DNA of 56,253 nt from Pseudomonadota bacterium (GCA_021805275.1 JAJZFQ010000218.1:1-56253); one strand, 5' to 3'. Counted from the first letter of the stretch, positions 36,866 to 45,813 are shown. The notes: generated from the letters alone by a model not told the origin. Translations and numbers: made by a program.

Positions 36866-37297
36866 CTACTCATCGGCGCCGCGCCGCAACGCCTTGATGG
36901 TGCTGCGCCTGCCCTTGGCATCCAGCCGGCGCCGCCGCGAGCCCTTCGTCGGCTTCGTTGCGATGCGCTTCTTTTGCACCACGGCGGCGGCTCGGACGAG
37001 GTCCTGCAATCGCCCGAGCGCCGCGGCGCGATTTCGCTCCTGGGTGCGATGTTCCTGCGCCTTGATGATCAGCAAGCCTTCCTTGGTGATCCGTTGATCG
37101 GACAGGCGCAGGAGCCGCGCCTTGTAGGCCGCAGGCAGCGATGAGGCGGGGATGTCAAATCGTAGGTGAATCGCGCTGGAGTTCTTGTTCACCGACTGTC
37201 CTCCGGCGCTTTGGGCGCGCACGGCGGTCAGCTCGATTTCCGCCAACGGGATCCCGATGTGAGCGGATATCTCCAGAACATTACTGCTGTGGTGCAT
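36866..37297 (-). CDS. arfB: Alternative ribosome-rescue peptidyl-tRNA hydrolase ArfB (YaeJ)
   Basis: A 143-residue protein with the release-factor GGQ motif at 32-34 (AGGQSVNKNSSAIHLRFDI) and a basic C-terminal tail (KKRIATKPTKGSRRRR through KALRRGADE) that enters the empty mRNA channel. This is the layout of ArfB, which frees ribosomes stalled on messages without a stop codon. The ATG at 37297 starts just before the conserved strand; the purine-rich TAGGA directly precedes it, which is close. It is monocistronic, upstream of and in line with the EF-G gene. Confidence 0.92.
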   Translation of the reverse strand: MHHSSNVLEISAHIGIPLAEIELTAVRAQSAGGQSVNKNSSAIHLRFDIPASSLPAAYKARLLRLSDQRITKEGLLIIKAQEHRTQERNRAAALGRLQDLVRAAAVVQKKRIATKPTKGSRRRRLDAKGRRSTIKALRRGADE

Positions 37298-37836
37298 TCC
37301 TACAATTCTACGGCGTTGAAGCAACGACTGCACTTCACCTTGCGGTATTGACTGCCAAGCAGGACCCTCAGCTCACCGGCGCTCCCTGCGAGCATTCACG
37401 GCATTCCTTCCTGCTCAGGTGCCGGGCGTCACACGGCCGCAAGGAGTTGGGAAGATTCAAGCAGCGCCGCCGTAAACACGAATATCGCACTCGGTGCGCG
37501 CCAAAGCGCACAATCGGCGCTCGGCTGGGCAGGGCATGCCCGGAAAATAATGCTGGAATCGGTGCTGAGGTCGCGCACCGCAACGTCAAGCGCAACCATA
37601 AATCAACAGCGCGCAGGCGAACGCATCGCCGTCAGACCGATCCACCGGGAGCGCTGCGGGCTGCGACGTCCTCGCCGGGTCGGCTAAAGCGCCATGATAT
37701 GAGCGCAGCCGACCGACAGCTTCGAAGGGGTCGATTGCCGCAGCCACCCGGCAACGGTTCTTTCATACCTCCGAGCGGGTCCGTCGGTTCACGGACCCCA
37801 CTCAGCTCGACGCATTTCCGACATACCGGTCCACTG
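37298..37836. other. Gene-free region between arfB and arsC
   Basis: About 540 bases. Frames here are Arg/Ser/Pro-rich with no recognisable domain. The only structure seen is a hairpin at 37777-37798. It may mark the left border of the arsenic cluster. Confidence 0.5.
37777..37798 (-). terminator. Hairpin downstream of arsC
   Basis: Eight-base arms gggtccgt (37777-37784) and acggaccc (37791-37798) with a six-base loop, 39 bases after the arsC stop on the minus strand. No U-tract; moderate support. Confidence 0.4.
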
Positions 37837-38313
37837 TCAGACGCTCTTTCCACCTTCATCAATAACGCGCTCGCCGTCTTCCTTGGCAAAGGATCTCACC
37901 TGGGGCAAGGGCAGAATATCCAGAACAGCCTCTGAGGGGCGGCACAGTTTCACGCCCCACGGCGTCGCGACTATAGGCCGGTTGATCAGAATCGGATGCC
38001 TCAGCATTGCATCGATGAGCTGCTCATCGCTCAGATCGGGCGACGCCAGCCCGAGCTCCGCGTAAGGTGTTCCCTTTTCCCGAAGAATGGCGCGCGGACT
38101 GCTGTTCATCCTGGCCAGCAGTGCAATCAGTACAGGACGAGTCGGTGGCGTTTTGAGATATTCGATGATCGTAGGCTCGATACCAGCGTTCCGGATGAGC
38201 CCGAGCGTGTTGCGTGAGGTTGCGCAAGCAGGGTTGTGGTAGATCGTCACGGGTACAGTCGCCGGCTGCGCCGATTCGAGGCTCGATTCAGTCAAGCTGT
38301 GATTGTCAGTCAT
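37837..38313 (-). CDS. arsC: Glutaredoxin-dependent arsenate reductase ArsC
   Basis: A 158-residue protein of the ArsC/Spx fold. The catalytic Cys30 sits in YHNPACATSRNTL, and the downstream LLARMNSSPRAILREKGTPYAELGL and HPILINRPIVATPWGVKLCRPSE segments carry the arginines that bind arsenate. It reduces arsenate to arsenite with glutathione and glutaredoxin, after which arsenite is exported. It is the last gene of the leftward arm, 23 bases after the broken arsC. The N-terminal 20 residues are an extension; the start at 38313 is an ATG, and shorter starts are possible. Confidence 0.92.
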   Translation of the reverse strand: MTDNHSLTESSLESAQPATVPVTIYHNPACATSRNTLGLIRNAGIEPTIIEYLKTPPTRPVLIALLARMNSSPRAILREKGTPYAELGLASPDLSDEQLIDAMLRHPILINRPIVATPWGVKLCRPSEAVLDILPLPQVRSFAKEDGERVIDEGGKSV

Positions 38314-38336
38314 TCCAGGTCTTCCTCGGTCTCACC

Positions 38337-38826
38337 TCAACGCTGGCCGATCTCTCCGACGCGCTCGCGCAGCGATGTGCGATCGAGACTGGCGATTGGC
38401 CAGCACATGAAAAGATCGATCCGCCGCTCCAAGATCCTGAATGTCTCCTCGACGGCCGGCTCGATCGTGCGCGCAGCGCCTTGAACAGCCGCCGGATCGT
38501 CCCCCGGTGTCCAGTCACGGGCTGGCCGGGCCAGAGCGGAACAATTCGCCGGCCGCTCGGTTGCAGACCGTGAATGCGAAATCGAGCCGTGGGTCGGCGG
38601 TTGCGGAAGCCTCCTCCCAGCTCTTGCCGTGCAAACCGCTCCCGGCCATGTCACAGCGCTGCCGCAGGTCAAGAGCACTTGAATCCACATGACCGGCGGG
38701 ATGACTGCCGGCGCTGCAAGCGTGAGATCCGCCCCGACCGCGGTTCTCCAGATACGCTCCGGCAAGGATACTCCGCGCGGAATTTCCGCTGCATGGCAAC
38801 AGGACGCTGTACGCGGAGTCGGGCAT
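38337..38826 (-). pseudogene. Broken LMW-phosphatase-type arsenate reductase
   Basis: Two different frames on the minus strand together give one LMW-type arsenate reductase. From 38826 the first frame shows the catalytic loop CSGNSARS, then CSAGSHPAGHV and RLDFAFTVCNRAAGE; it hits a stop at 38515. The second frame carries on from about 38560 with PGDDPAAVQG and RILERRIDLFMCWPIASLDR to a stop at 38337, the usual family C-terminus. A frameshift near 38560 joins them. The gap after AYLENRG may be another small loss. It lies between arsR and arsC, as an old operon member superseded by the two other arsenate reductases. Confidence 0.75.
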
Positions 38827-38865
38827 GACCCATGAGGCGCAGCGCGCAGCTTGGCCCAGAATGAG

Positions 38866-39234
38866 CTATGCGCGCCGCTTTTGCTTCCTCGCATCCGCCG
38901 CCACGGTTGCAGCGCTCAGTGGTTGGCAATCGGGCCCGCACGCCTCCTCGGCGAGAGAACAGCAATTCTCGGTCAAAAAACCCACCACCGTCTGCATGCG
39001 CTCGAGGTGAGCGCGATAGTGCAAGTTGCGTCCCTCCCGGCGACTTGTGACAAGACCGACATTGACCAGCTCTCTGAGATGAAATGACAGGGTCGGCGCT
39101 GGGACGCCGAGCCGTCGGGTGAGCTCTGTGGGCGTGTAGCCGGCCGGACCGCGCTTCACCAGCAGTCGAAATATCGCCAAGCGTGCCTCAGAGGCAAGTG
39201 CGCTGAGCGCGGAGATGGCGTCTTTTGATTTCAT
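38866..39234 (-). CDS. arsR: ArsR-family arsenite-responsive repressor
   Basis: A 122-residue winged-helix repressor. The helix-turn-helix is around 36-58 (TELTRRLGVPAPTLSFHLREL) and the wing at 61-74. Arsenite would bind the C-terminal cysteines C91-C92 with C99 (and perhaps C103), a position like that in the Acidithiobacillus ferrooxidans ArsR rather than the helix site of the E. coli plasmid protein. It starts the leftward arm of the ars cluster; a TTTG-N9-CAAA dyad at 39236-39252 lies right before the ATG and may be the operator. Divergent from arsI across 1 kb. Confidence 0.9.
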   Translation of the reverse strand: MKSKDAISALSALASEARLAIFRLLVKRGPAGYTPTELTRRLGVPAPTLSFHLRELVNVGLVTSRREGRNLHYRAHLERMQTVVGFLTENCCSLAEEACGPDCQPLSAATVAADARKQKRRA

Positions 39235-40239
39235 GTTTGCAAGGATATCAAAGGATGGGCACCCGGCAACCCGGCGATGTGCGGTCGGACCGGATGCTGT
39301 CCATCGTGCGCTGGCGCATCCCGGCGGATGCGAGCCGCTGCATCGAATGACCCCCGGGAAGCAGATCCACCCATCGCCAGAGACTGCCCGGCCGGGACAC
39401 TGGAAAGTCTTCTTAAGCGGCTCAGGCGCTCGGCGGCCAGTGTGCTGAAAGGCGCCGAGCGCATCGCCCCGGACTCGCCGTTACATGGCTCGTCGCACAC
39501 CACGGGCGAACAGTGCCTTCATCTTGGCCGGCTCGAGGGCGGTGGTGAGTCCGTCCTGCCGATTGCCTGAGGGAGCTTCCGTGACTTGCAACGTCACATC
39601 CTGACACCGGCGGGCCAACGAATCGATGCGCCCTTTTTCGCGTCCGCGGGTCGCGGGCGAGTCCCGTATTCACGCTGCGCGCCAGCCTCGCGGACATACA
39701 GTCCCGTACCGTCTTCTGTGGCATGGGCACCTGTCTAAAAATAGCGAGGTGGATCGTGGCGCCATGCAGCGGCCTGATCACCTGCGGAACGATCGAGACG
39801 ATCTCAGGTGCAATCAGAAATACAGACTTCGCGGACCCGCCAACGGTCATGTCGTCGAGGACCTCGACCGTGGCTTTTGCGGGGTTGGAGACCGCCAGGA
39901 GACCTCAGAAATGCTCGCTGGCGCGGGGAGCACTGGGCGTGCGAGCCTCGATGCCGGCTGCCGTCCCTCCGCACGGCGATCGGATTCATAAGGAAGATCG
40001 CTCATCGCGGCCGCTGGACGTCGTAGGAAGCGCTGCGAGGTCCGAACCGCACGCCGCATTCGTGCATTCATTTCACTTCGATAGTCTTGAAAGCATCAAA
40101 TTAAATAGGGTATCCTGTTGTGCGGCACCGGAATCGCTGCCCTACGGGGTGTGTGCGTATCGAAGTGCCGGAAACCCGGGCACAGCGTGAACGCTCGCCG
40201 TGCGAGCCGGCAAGCGACCGGTTAGAGGAGGAACGTCGA
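39235..40239. other. One-kilobase region without an intact gene in the ars cluster
   Basis: Short frames occur on both strands (for example 39422-39850 minus and 39723-40190 plus) but none has a start with ribosome site, a domain or even codon usage. The region ends in an AT-rich promoter before arsI. It may be the remains of deleted arsenic genes, but I recognise no relic. Confidence 0.5.
40087..40116 (+). promoter_or_regulatory. Candidate promoter of arsI-acr3-arsC
   Basis: TTGAAA (40087-40092) and TATCCT (40111-40116) are 18 bases apart in an AT-rich patch, about 120 bases before arsI. The -35 region contains a TTGA-N5-TCAA dyad (40087-40099) that an ArsR protein could bind. Confidence 0.45.
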
Positions 40240-40668
40240 ATGAAACGACTGCATGTTCACGTCGGCGTCGAGAGCCTGGCGGCGTCGGTCTGCTTCTACT
40301 CCGCGCTCTTCGGGACCGAGCCCACCGTGCTCAAGGCCGACTACGCCAAATGGATGCTGCAGGACCCGCGGATGAACTTTGCGATCAGCCAGCGCGGGGC
40401 GGCCCCAGGCATAGAGCACCTGGGCATTGAGGTCGAGAATCACTCGGAGCTGCAGGAGGTGTATGCCCGCTTGAGGCGCGCTGCACGGCCAGTAGTCGAG
40501 GAAGGCCCTACCGCGTGCTGCTACGCCGAGAGCGAGAAGAGCTGGATCGCGGACCCCCAGGGCGTGCTCTGGGAGACGTTCCTGACAAGCACTGAGAGCA
40601 CCGTGTACGGCCACGATACGATCCGGCCGTCAACGACGGCCAATTCAGCGTGCTGCGCACCGGTTTAA
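40240..40668 (+). CDS. arsI: ArsI-type C-As lyase (VOC/glyoxalase fold dioxygenase)
   Basis: A 142-residue VOC protein. Likely Fe(II) ligands are H5, H60 (IEHLGIEV) and E112 (GVLWETF); the vicinal pair C93-C94 in TACCYAESEKSW is the trivalent organoarsenical-binding site that marks ArsI. The enzyme uses oxygen to split the C-As bond of methylarsenite and aromatic arsenicals. A short tail adds another CC pair (138-139). The start has a strong GAGGAGG site. It is the first gene of the rightward arm, before acr3. Confidence 0.88.
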   Translation: MKRLHVHVGVESLAASVCFYSALFGTEPTVLKADYAKWMLQDPRMNFAISQRGAAPGIEHLGIEVENHSELQEVYARLRRAARPVVEEGPTACCYAESEKSWIADPQGVLWETFLTSTESTVYGHDTIRPSTTANSACCAPV

Positions 40669-40723
40669 AGCCCGAGCGCCGGCGGCGGCCGGTGTGACCC
40701 ATGCATGCCGTAGGAGAGCTCAA

Positions 40724-41815
40724 TTGTCACGGTTCGAACGCTATCTGACGCTTTGGGTGGCTCTGTGCATCGCCGCGGGCATTGCCCTGGGCAAGCTAAT
40801 GCCCAGGCTCTTTCACATCATTGCGTCGGCGCAAGTGGCCCAGGTGAATCTGCCGGTCGCAATACTCATCTGGCTGATGATCGTGCCGATGCTGGTCAAG
40901 ATCGACTTCGGCGAGCTGCAACGGGTGAAGGATCACTGGCGCGGGATCGGGGTGACGCTGTTTGTAAATTGGGCAGTCAAGCCGTTCTCGATGGCGCTGC
41001 TCGGGTGGATCTTTATCGGGCACCTGTTCCGCTCCGCCCTGCCGGCCGGGCAGATCGACTCGTATATCGCCGGGCTCGTCATTCTTTCTGCCGCACCCTG
41101 TACGGCAATGGTATTCGTCTGGAGTCAGCTCTCGAACGGCGAACCACACTTCACCCTTTCGCAAGTTGCGCTGAACGACCTGCTGATGATCTTCACCTTT
41201 GCGCCGATCGTTGCACTGCTCCTCGGTCTCGCGGCCATCACGGTGCCGTGGCAGACGCTGCTGCTGTCGGTCGCTCTTTATATCGTCATCCCGGTCGTGA
41301 TCGCTCAAGCCGTCCGGCGCCACCTGCTGGCTCGAGGTGGCGAGCAAGCTCTTCGCCGCCTCCTTATAGTCCTGCAACCGGTGACCCTGGTTGCATTGCT
41401 CGCGACACTGGTGGTGCTGTTCGCGTTTCAAGGCAAGCAGATCGTCGCCCAGCCGCTGGTGATCGTTCTGCTGGCCATCCCCATCCTCATCCAGGTCTAT
41501 TTCAATGCCGGACTGGCCTATCTCCTCAATCGGGCCCTGGGAGAAGCACATTGCGTCGCCGCGCCCTCCGCCCTGATCGGCGCAAGCAATTTCTTCGAGC
41601 TCGCAGTGGCGACAGCGATCAGCGTCTTCGGTATCGGTTCGGGGGCCGCCCTCGCAACGGTCGTGGGCGTGCTGGTCGAGGTTCCGGTGATGCTCTCGGT
41701 GGTTCGGATCGTCAACCGCACCAAGGGCTGGTACGAACGCAGCGGTGCACTGCCGTGCGCTGCCCCCGGACCCGCCGGCCCGAACGAACCGCCCCGCGGA
41801 CCGGAGCGGGCATGA
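40724..41815 (+). CDS. acr3: ACR3-family arsenite efflux permease
   Basis: A 363-residue membrane protein with about ten hydrophobic segments. The [30 protein letters not shown] (conserved Cys) and [21 protein letters not shown] segments are hallmarks of ACR3 arsenite/proton antiporters. I chose the TTG at 40724 because TAGGAGAG sits just upstream and the conserved start [15 protein letters not shown] follows; a GTG at 40694 is the alternative. It exports the arsenite made by the ArsC enzymes. Its TGA overlaps the arsC start (ATGA). Confidence 0.93.
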   Translation: MSRFERYLTLWVALCIAAGIALGKLMPRLFHIIASAQVAQVNLPVAILIWLMIVPMLVKIDFGELQRVKDHWRGIGVTLFVNWAVKPFSMALLGWIFIGHLFRSALPAGQIDSYIAGLVILSAAPCTAMVFVWSQLSNGEPHFTLSQVALNDLLMIFTFAPIVALLLGLAAITVPWQTLLLSVALYIVIPVVIAQAVRRHLLARGGEQALRRLLIVLQPVTLVALLATLVVLFAFQGKQIVAQPLVIVLLAIPILIQVYFNAGLAYLLNRALGEAHCVAAPSALIGASNFFELAVATAISVFGIGSGAALATVVGVLVEVPVMLSVVRIVNRTKGWYERSGALPCAAPGPAGPNEPPRGPERA

Positions 41816-42252
41816 TCCGGCGAATTCTCTTTCTGTGCGTCGCCAACTCCGCCCGCAGCCAGATGGCCGAAGGTCTTGCGCGGAACCTCCTCGGCAATCG
41901 CGTCGACGTGCTGAGCGCCGGCTCGCAACCCACGAGGGTCAACCCGTACGCCATTGAGGCGATGCGGGAGGTCGGCATCGATATCTCCGGTCACCGGTCG
42001 AAGTCGGTGGACGGGATTGACACCGCGACGCTCGATCTGGTCGTCACGCTCTGCGCCGATGAGGTCTGCCCGGTTCTTCCCGGTGGAACCCGCCGGCTGC
42101 ACTGGCCGATCCCGGACCCCGCCTCGTCAGATCCGGCCCTTTCTGCCGAGGAATTGCGCCAGAGATTCCGCGGCGCCCGCGACCAGATTCGCGCTCGCAT
42201 GGACATCCTGGCGACGCTGCTCGATCTACCCACAGGCCCGCAATCCAGGTAA
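41812..42252 (+). CDS. arsC: Thioredoxin-type (LMW phosphatase fold) arsenate reductase
   Basis: A 146-residue enzyme with the P-loop CVANSARS (Cys9 to Arg15) and the redox cysteines C81 and C86 ([13 protein letters not shown]) that shuttle the disulfide to thioredoxin. DPASSDP and the C-terminal helix match the family. The start overlaps the acr3 stop by four bases. The reading frame continues after its TAA into a VOC domain, which is described as a separate entry. Confidence 0.9.
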   Translation: MIRRILFLCVANSARSQMAEGLARNLLGNRVDVLSAGSQPTRVNPYAIEAMREVGIDISGHRSKSVDGIDTATLDLVVTLCADEVCPVLPGGTRRLHWPIPDPASSDPALSAEELRQRFRGARDQIRARMDILATLLDLPTGPQSR

Positions 42253-42675
42253 TTTCACGCCAGCATCGGAGTCGCGCAAATACCGCGCAGCATTCGATTG
42301 TATTCCCGGCTGCGCGCGGCCTGGCCGAAGGAGTGGGCGGATCGATCTGCCACATTCGTCCGCGACGATCTTCATCTCAACTTCGTTCTGCTCGTCTCTG
42401 ATGGCAAGCCGTTGCATCACCACACCGCCTATCATCTCGGCATCGATGTCGGGGACAAACGGTCCGTGATCGGCCTCTTTCATCGGGCCCGCCACTTCGG
42501 TGCGTCTGTCGTAAAGCCGCCGCGGACGACCTGGAGGGGATCCCCGCTGCATCAGCTGTGGCACGAAGGCCCGGACGGCAATCCCGTCGAGATCTACGCC
42601 CGGCTGACGGGCGAGCAGTTCGCCGACCTGCCGCAGGACCAAGAACTTGCTCCTCTCGCGCGAAACACCGTCTAA
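42253..42675 (+). pseudogene. VOC/glyoxalase domain, in frame after the arsC stop, without own start codon
   Basis: Directly after the arsC TAA (42250-42252) the same frame reads a full VOC-like domain: FHASIGVAQIPRSIRLYSRL, FVRDDLHLNFVLLV, HTAYHLGIDV, KPPRTTWRGSPLHQLW and GPDGNPVEIYARLTGEQ, ending at 42675. The conserved N-terminal strand begins at the codon after the stop, so any initiation codon (first usable: TTG at 42298) would cut off the first strand. The simplest reading is an arsC-VOC fusion split by a nonsense mutation, or a gene whose start has been lost. The domain itself has no other frameshift. Stop-codon readthrough or a non-standard start cannot be excluded. Confidence 0.65.
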
Positions 42676-42838
42676 TCGCAGGGGCGAATGCGGCAATAGC
42701 GCATCACCGCCTGCCGCCACGACGCACGCGGCAGCGAAGCTCCGCGCAAGGCGACCCGGTTGCATCTGGATACACATCCCAAGAGACGTCCGGAAGCCTG
42801 CAATCCCGCGGAACTGCGTCCTCGCGTCCGTCTCCGCC

Positions 42839-43225
42839 CTATGCGTCAGTCAGGTAGCGGTACTGCTCTTCGCTGAGCGGCACCACGCTCAGCCGTCCCT
42901 GACGCACCAGCGGAGAGTCGCGGAAGAGAGCGCTTGCCTTGATCTGCGCGAGCGGCACCGCCCTCAGCAAACGCTTGGCCACTTTGATTTTTACCGTCGG
43001 CGCTTCCCCCGGTGACCCCTGGACTGACCTCACGCTCGCAGTGCCCACTGCACTACGCACGTCCGCCGTCTCGTAGATCACGAGTTTGTCGCCGGCCTTC
43101 ATTCCACGTAGAAATTTCACTGCTGCGGGATTGGCAACGTCATCCCAAATCGTCTCTCCGTCGCGCGTGAGATCTGCAAATGAATAGTCAGAGGGTTCCG
43201 TTTTAAGCAGATAGTGACCGTGCAC
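42839..43225 (-). CDS. EVE-domain protein
   Basis: A 128-residue protein of the EVE/PUA-like fold. The opening HYLLKTEPSDYSFADLTRDG, the WDDVANPAAVKFLRGMKAGD segment and the VIYETAD strand are characteristic. EVE domains bind modified bases in DNA or RNA and often accompany restriction or stress genes. The GTG at 43225 has an AGGAGA site four bases before it. It is convergent with the ars arm and stands alone, so the target base is unknown. Confidence 0.9.
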   Translation of the reverse strand: MHGHYLLKTEPSDYSFADLTRDGETIWDDVANPAAVKFLRGMKAGDKLVIYETADVRSAVGTASVRSVQGSPGEAPTVKIKVAKRLLRAVPLAQIKASALFRDSPLVRQGRLSVVPLSEEQYRYLTDA

Positions 43226-43418
43226 GTTATCTCCTGCCTCGGGTCTAAAGTGATGGGATCTGATGCATGAATGGATCCGGGCCCGAATCGCCGCGGCCGC
43301 CGGTACTGAGTTCACTCCCGAGCACGCTTCGCCGTCGCCGGGCCGGACGCGAACGGGCGCCGGCAGATCCGATGCTTGCGCACGCCGCCCGCCAGCGTCA
43401 CGGCCGCGGTCCGACGGA

Positions 43419-43748
43419 TCATGACTGTGTAGGGGAATTCCCGCCGTGGAACCGCCCAAAGGTCCGCGCGGAAAACAGGCCCATCATCAGGATCCCCGCA
43501 CCGGTTGCGACAACCTGATCCGCGGTGTGAAGATCGAAATTGCCGACGCGTGCAATGAGAAGGTACGCGAGGACGAAATTGGCAAATCCCCAAAGAACGT
43601 TGGTGGTCGAAGAGGAAAGGCCCTTACCGGGCGGCTTGGCAAATGGACTCTGGAAAGCTCGACCCATCATTCCACTGACGAAGTGCGGGACGGCATTGGC
43701 GAGGACGGCGCCGCCGAGCAGGTAGGACGTGTCGTGAAGCCAGTTCAA
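43419..43748 (-). CDS. Small conserved membrane protein
   Basis: A 109-residue protein with three likely membrane segments (around 8-28, 48-66 and 78-97) and a short hydrophilic loop KPPGKGLSSSTTN. The start is a TTG with AAGGAG nine bases upstream, which supports it being a gene. I do not recognise a named function; similar short membrane proteins occur in proteobacteria. Confidence 0.6.
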   Translation of the reverse strand: MNWLHDTSYLLGGAVLANAVPHFVSGMMGRAFQSPFAKPPGKGLSSSTTNVLWGFANFVLAYLLIARVGNFDLHTADQVVATGAGILMMGLFSARTFGRFHGGNSPTQS

Positions 43749-44021
43749 GATTGCGCGCTCCTTTCCAGCAGGTCATTGATTCTCTGCGTCGTAGGGGTTT
43801 CAGCGATTCGCGGATTGAGATGTGCGGGTGGTGCGGACGTGTCCCTGCATGGCAATCGCAGTATCCGTCTCGAGGATGACGTGCCAACCGCGCTCATGAA
43901 CGTGGGGGCGAGATGACCTGGATGCCAAGGCTGGTGGAGGCATCGACGATCACGGCCGATGCCACCGCAGCGGATCGTTGGACAACTTCTAGGTCACGGG
44001 TCATGAGGGCACTTCGCGCGT

Positions 44022-44400
44022 GGGGAGTGTCTGATTTTGTGTTTGAGGCGATTTTAGCAACTCCTGCCACAACAGGCGGCCATGGTGAACACGAGCATCG
44101 CGGCCTGAGCAGTCTACTGCCATGCGAATGTTCTTGTGAATCGGTCTCCGTAGGCGATGGCGAATTGGCTCATCGCCACGCTCCATTCCTTGGCCGATCG
44201 GCTCCAGTCGGCCGTGATGTTCCTCAGTGCCAGCCAGATCAGCTGGGTCGCCGCGCCATCGCTCGGGAAATGGCCACGAGTCTTGATGCTCTTGCGCAGT
44301 CGAGCATGCACGCTCTCGATGGCGTTCGTCGTGCAAATCAAGCGGCGCACTGCCGGAGCGCAGGCGAAGAACGGTATAAACCTGTCTCCGAAGTACCCTA
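44022..44400 (-). mobile_element. Remnant of an IS256-family insertion sequence
   Basis: The minus strand of 44114-44400 encodes the C-terminal part of an IS256-type (mutator) transposase, including the family pattern LICTTNAIESVHARLRKSIK followed by TRGHFPSDGAATQLIWLALRN. The catalytic N-terminal three-quarters are missing. The sequence from 44022 (ggggagtgtctgattttgtg) resembles the IS terminal repeat at the 3' end; no partner repeat is seen on the other side, where the element stops abruptly at the end of the mannitol-dehydrogenase-like gene. It cannot transpose by itself. The 270 bases left of it (43749-44021) hold no gene that I can support. Confidence 0.8.
44114..44400 (-). pseudogene. 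IS256-family transposase, C-terminal fragment
   Basis: About 95 residues remain, starting near LGYFGDRFIPFFACAPAVRR and ending FTRTFAWQ before a TAG at 44114. The third acidic catalytic residue lies in TNAIES; the other two Asp and all of the DNA-binding region are gone, so no active protein can be made. Confidence 0.8.
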
Positions 44401-45813
44401 ACCTAGCAGCAGCCCGCCTCCATCGTGCGCGAGTCGCCTGTGGGCCTGCTCTATTGCCGAGCGCAGCCGCGGATCGCCCGCACACGGTCCCCACACATTG
44501 GCAACGTTGCATAAGGTCGCTATCGGATCCGCCGTCTCGGCCAGCGACCGTGCCATGGCGGGCGACAAACCTCCGTCCTCGTGCATCCAGATTTTCTCGC
44601 CCCGCTGCCATTGCCGCAGAAATCGGAGGTACAACGCCGGCGCTAGCGCCACACCTTCGATTCGTTCGCCAGCCCGAAGTCGCTCACAGATCGTCGGTAC
44701 AATGAATTGCTTCAGCTTCGCGAAACTATCTTGCGCCACTCGCTGAAGCGTATCCCCAAGGGCGGCATTGCTGAAACGTGAAAGTACAGTCTTTTGGTAT
44801 TCATGCAGGTCGACGGGGCTCGGCTCAAGACACTGGATCACATCCTGCTGGTATGCCGCGACCCAGCTGCAAATTTGCCGGTCACGCACCGCCCTATGAA
44901 CCTTCGTGTATCCCAATAGAGCCCCTGCCCATGCAATCACGCTGTGACTGCCATTTAAGATGCGAATCTTCGCATCCTCAAACGGCTCTACCCGATCGAC
45001 CAGCTGTACGCCGACATGCTCCCAGTCCGGTCGTCCACTACAGAACCGATCCTCGATCACCCACTGCGAAAACGACTCACTCGTCACCGGCGCCATATCA
45101 ATGACTCCGGTTGCGGCGCGTACACGTTCACGCAATTCTACCGTGGGCCGAGGCGTAATTCTATCGACCACCGAATTCGGATTTACCGTATGGGATCGCA
45201 CCCACCTAAGAAGCTCGGAATTCCCGCTACGCTCGATGAACTGTAGCAATCCGCTGCGTGATAGAGCGCCGTTATGGCGCATATTGTCGCAACACAGTAA
45301 CGTAACTGCCCCAGAGTTCCGTCGGTAACGTTCGGCCAAAATCAAAGCAAGCGCGCCGTAAATTGTGCACCCGCCTCTACCGCTGTGTGCCGTCTTTAGA
45401 TCCGCCTGAATATCCGGATGTGACTCTTCAAGAACGCCTTGCGCGTCGAGACAATATCCCGCTTCAGTCACAGTGAAGGAAATGATTTGTGTCGTTGGAT
45501 CAGCCCCGATCCGCACGAGTGAATCCAGCGACGACTGCCACGAAACCACCCGCCGAATCGACGCGATCCGGGTGTACTGCAAATCTCCAACAGGCGTCAC
45601 CGTTTCCAGCGTGAACTGCCCGTGTTGGCGCTGCAGGGCATTCTCCGTCTCCGCCATGTCTGCCCGGATATTTCCGCTGGCGAGCACCCAGCGCTCGTCT
45701 CCATTGTCGTGAAGCAACTGAAGATACGCCGCTTGATGCGCTCGATGGAATGCTCCGAGGCCTAGATGCAGGATCACCGAATGGTCATGCAGCGGCATAT
45801 TTGTCGTTTTCAA
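44398..45813 (-). CDS. Mannitol dehydrogenase-family polyol or hexuronate oxidoreductase
   Basis: A 471-residue NAD(P)-dependent enzyme of the polyol-specific long-chain dehydrogenase family. The cofactor loop GLGAFHRAHQ is at 18-27 and the active site K282-x4-N287-x2-H290 (AKIRILNGSHSVI). Relatives act on mannitol, arabinitol, fructuronate or tagaturonate; which one is not clear. It starts at a TTG (45813) overlapping the esterase stop, or at an ATG five codons on. The C-terminus ends abruptly (GGGLLLG) with its TAG in sequence shared with the IS256 remnant, so the last residues may be replaced. Lower GC than the left half of the window. Confidence 0.88.
   Translation of the reverse strand: MKTTNMPLHDHSVILHLGLGAFHRAHQAAYLQLLHDNGDERWVLASGNIRADMAETENALQRQHGQFTLETVTPVGDLQYTRIASIRRVVSWQSSLDSLVRIGADPTTQIISFTVTEAGYCLDAQGVLEESHPDIQADLKTAHSGRGGCTIYGALALILAERYRRNSGAVTLLCCDNMRHNGALSRSGLLQFIERSGNSELLRWVRSHTVNPNSVVDRITPRPTVELRERVRAATGVIDMAPVTSESFSQWVIEDRFCSGRPDWEHVGVQLVDRVEPFEDAKIRILNGSHSVIAWAGALLGYTKVHRAVRDRQICSWVAAYQQDVIQCLEPSPVDLHEYQKTVLSRFSNAALGDTLQRVAQDSFAKLKQFIVPTICERLRAGERIEGVALAPALYLRFLRQWQRGEKIWMHEDGGLSPAMARSLAETADPIATLCNVANVWGPCAGDPRLRSAIEQAHRRLAHDGGGLLLG

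Noticed and set aside
37141..37935. 264-codon plus-strand frame between arfB and arsC
   Set aside because: It overlaps both real genes, is Arg/Ser/Thr-rich, and has no start context or domain.
38515..38826. First frame of the broken arsenate reductase as an intact gene
   Set aside because: It ends before the C-terminal helix and its last residues are out of frame with the family; it is part of a pseudogene.
44398..44611. Upstream extension of the transposase frame into the dehydrogenase gene
   Set aside because: Beyond 44400 the frame has no IS256 similarity and runs over the dehydrogenase C-terminus in a different frame; only 44114-44400 is kept.
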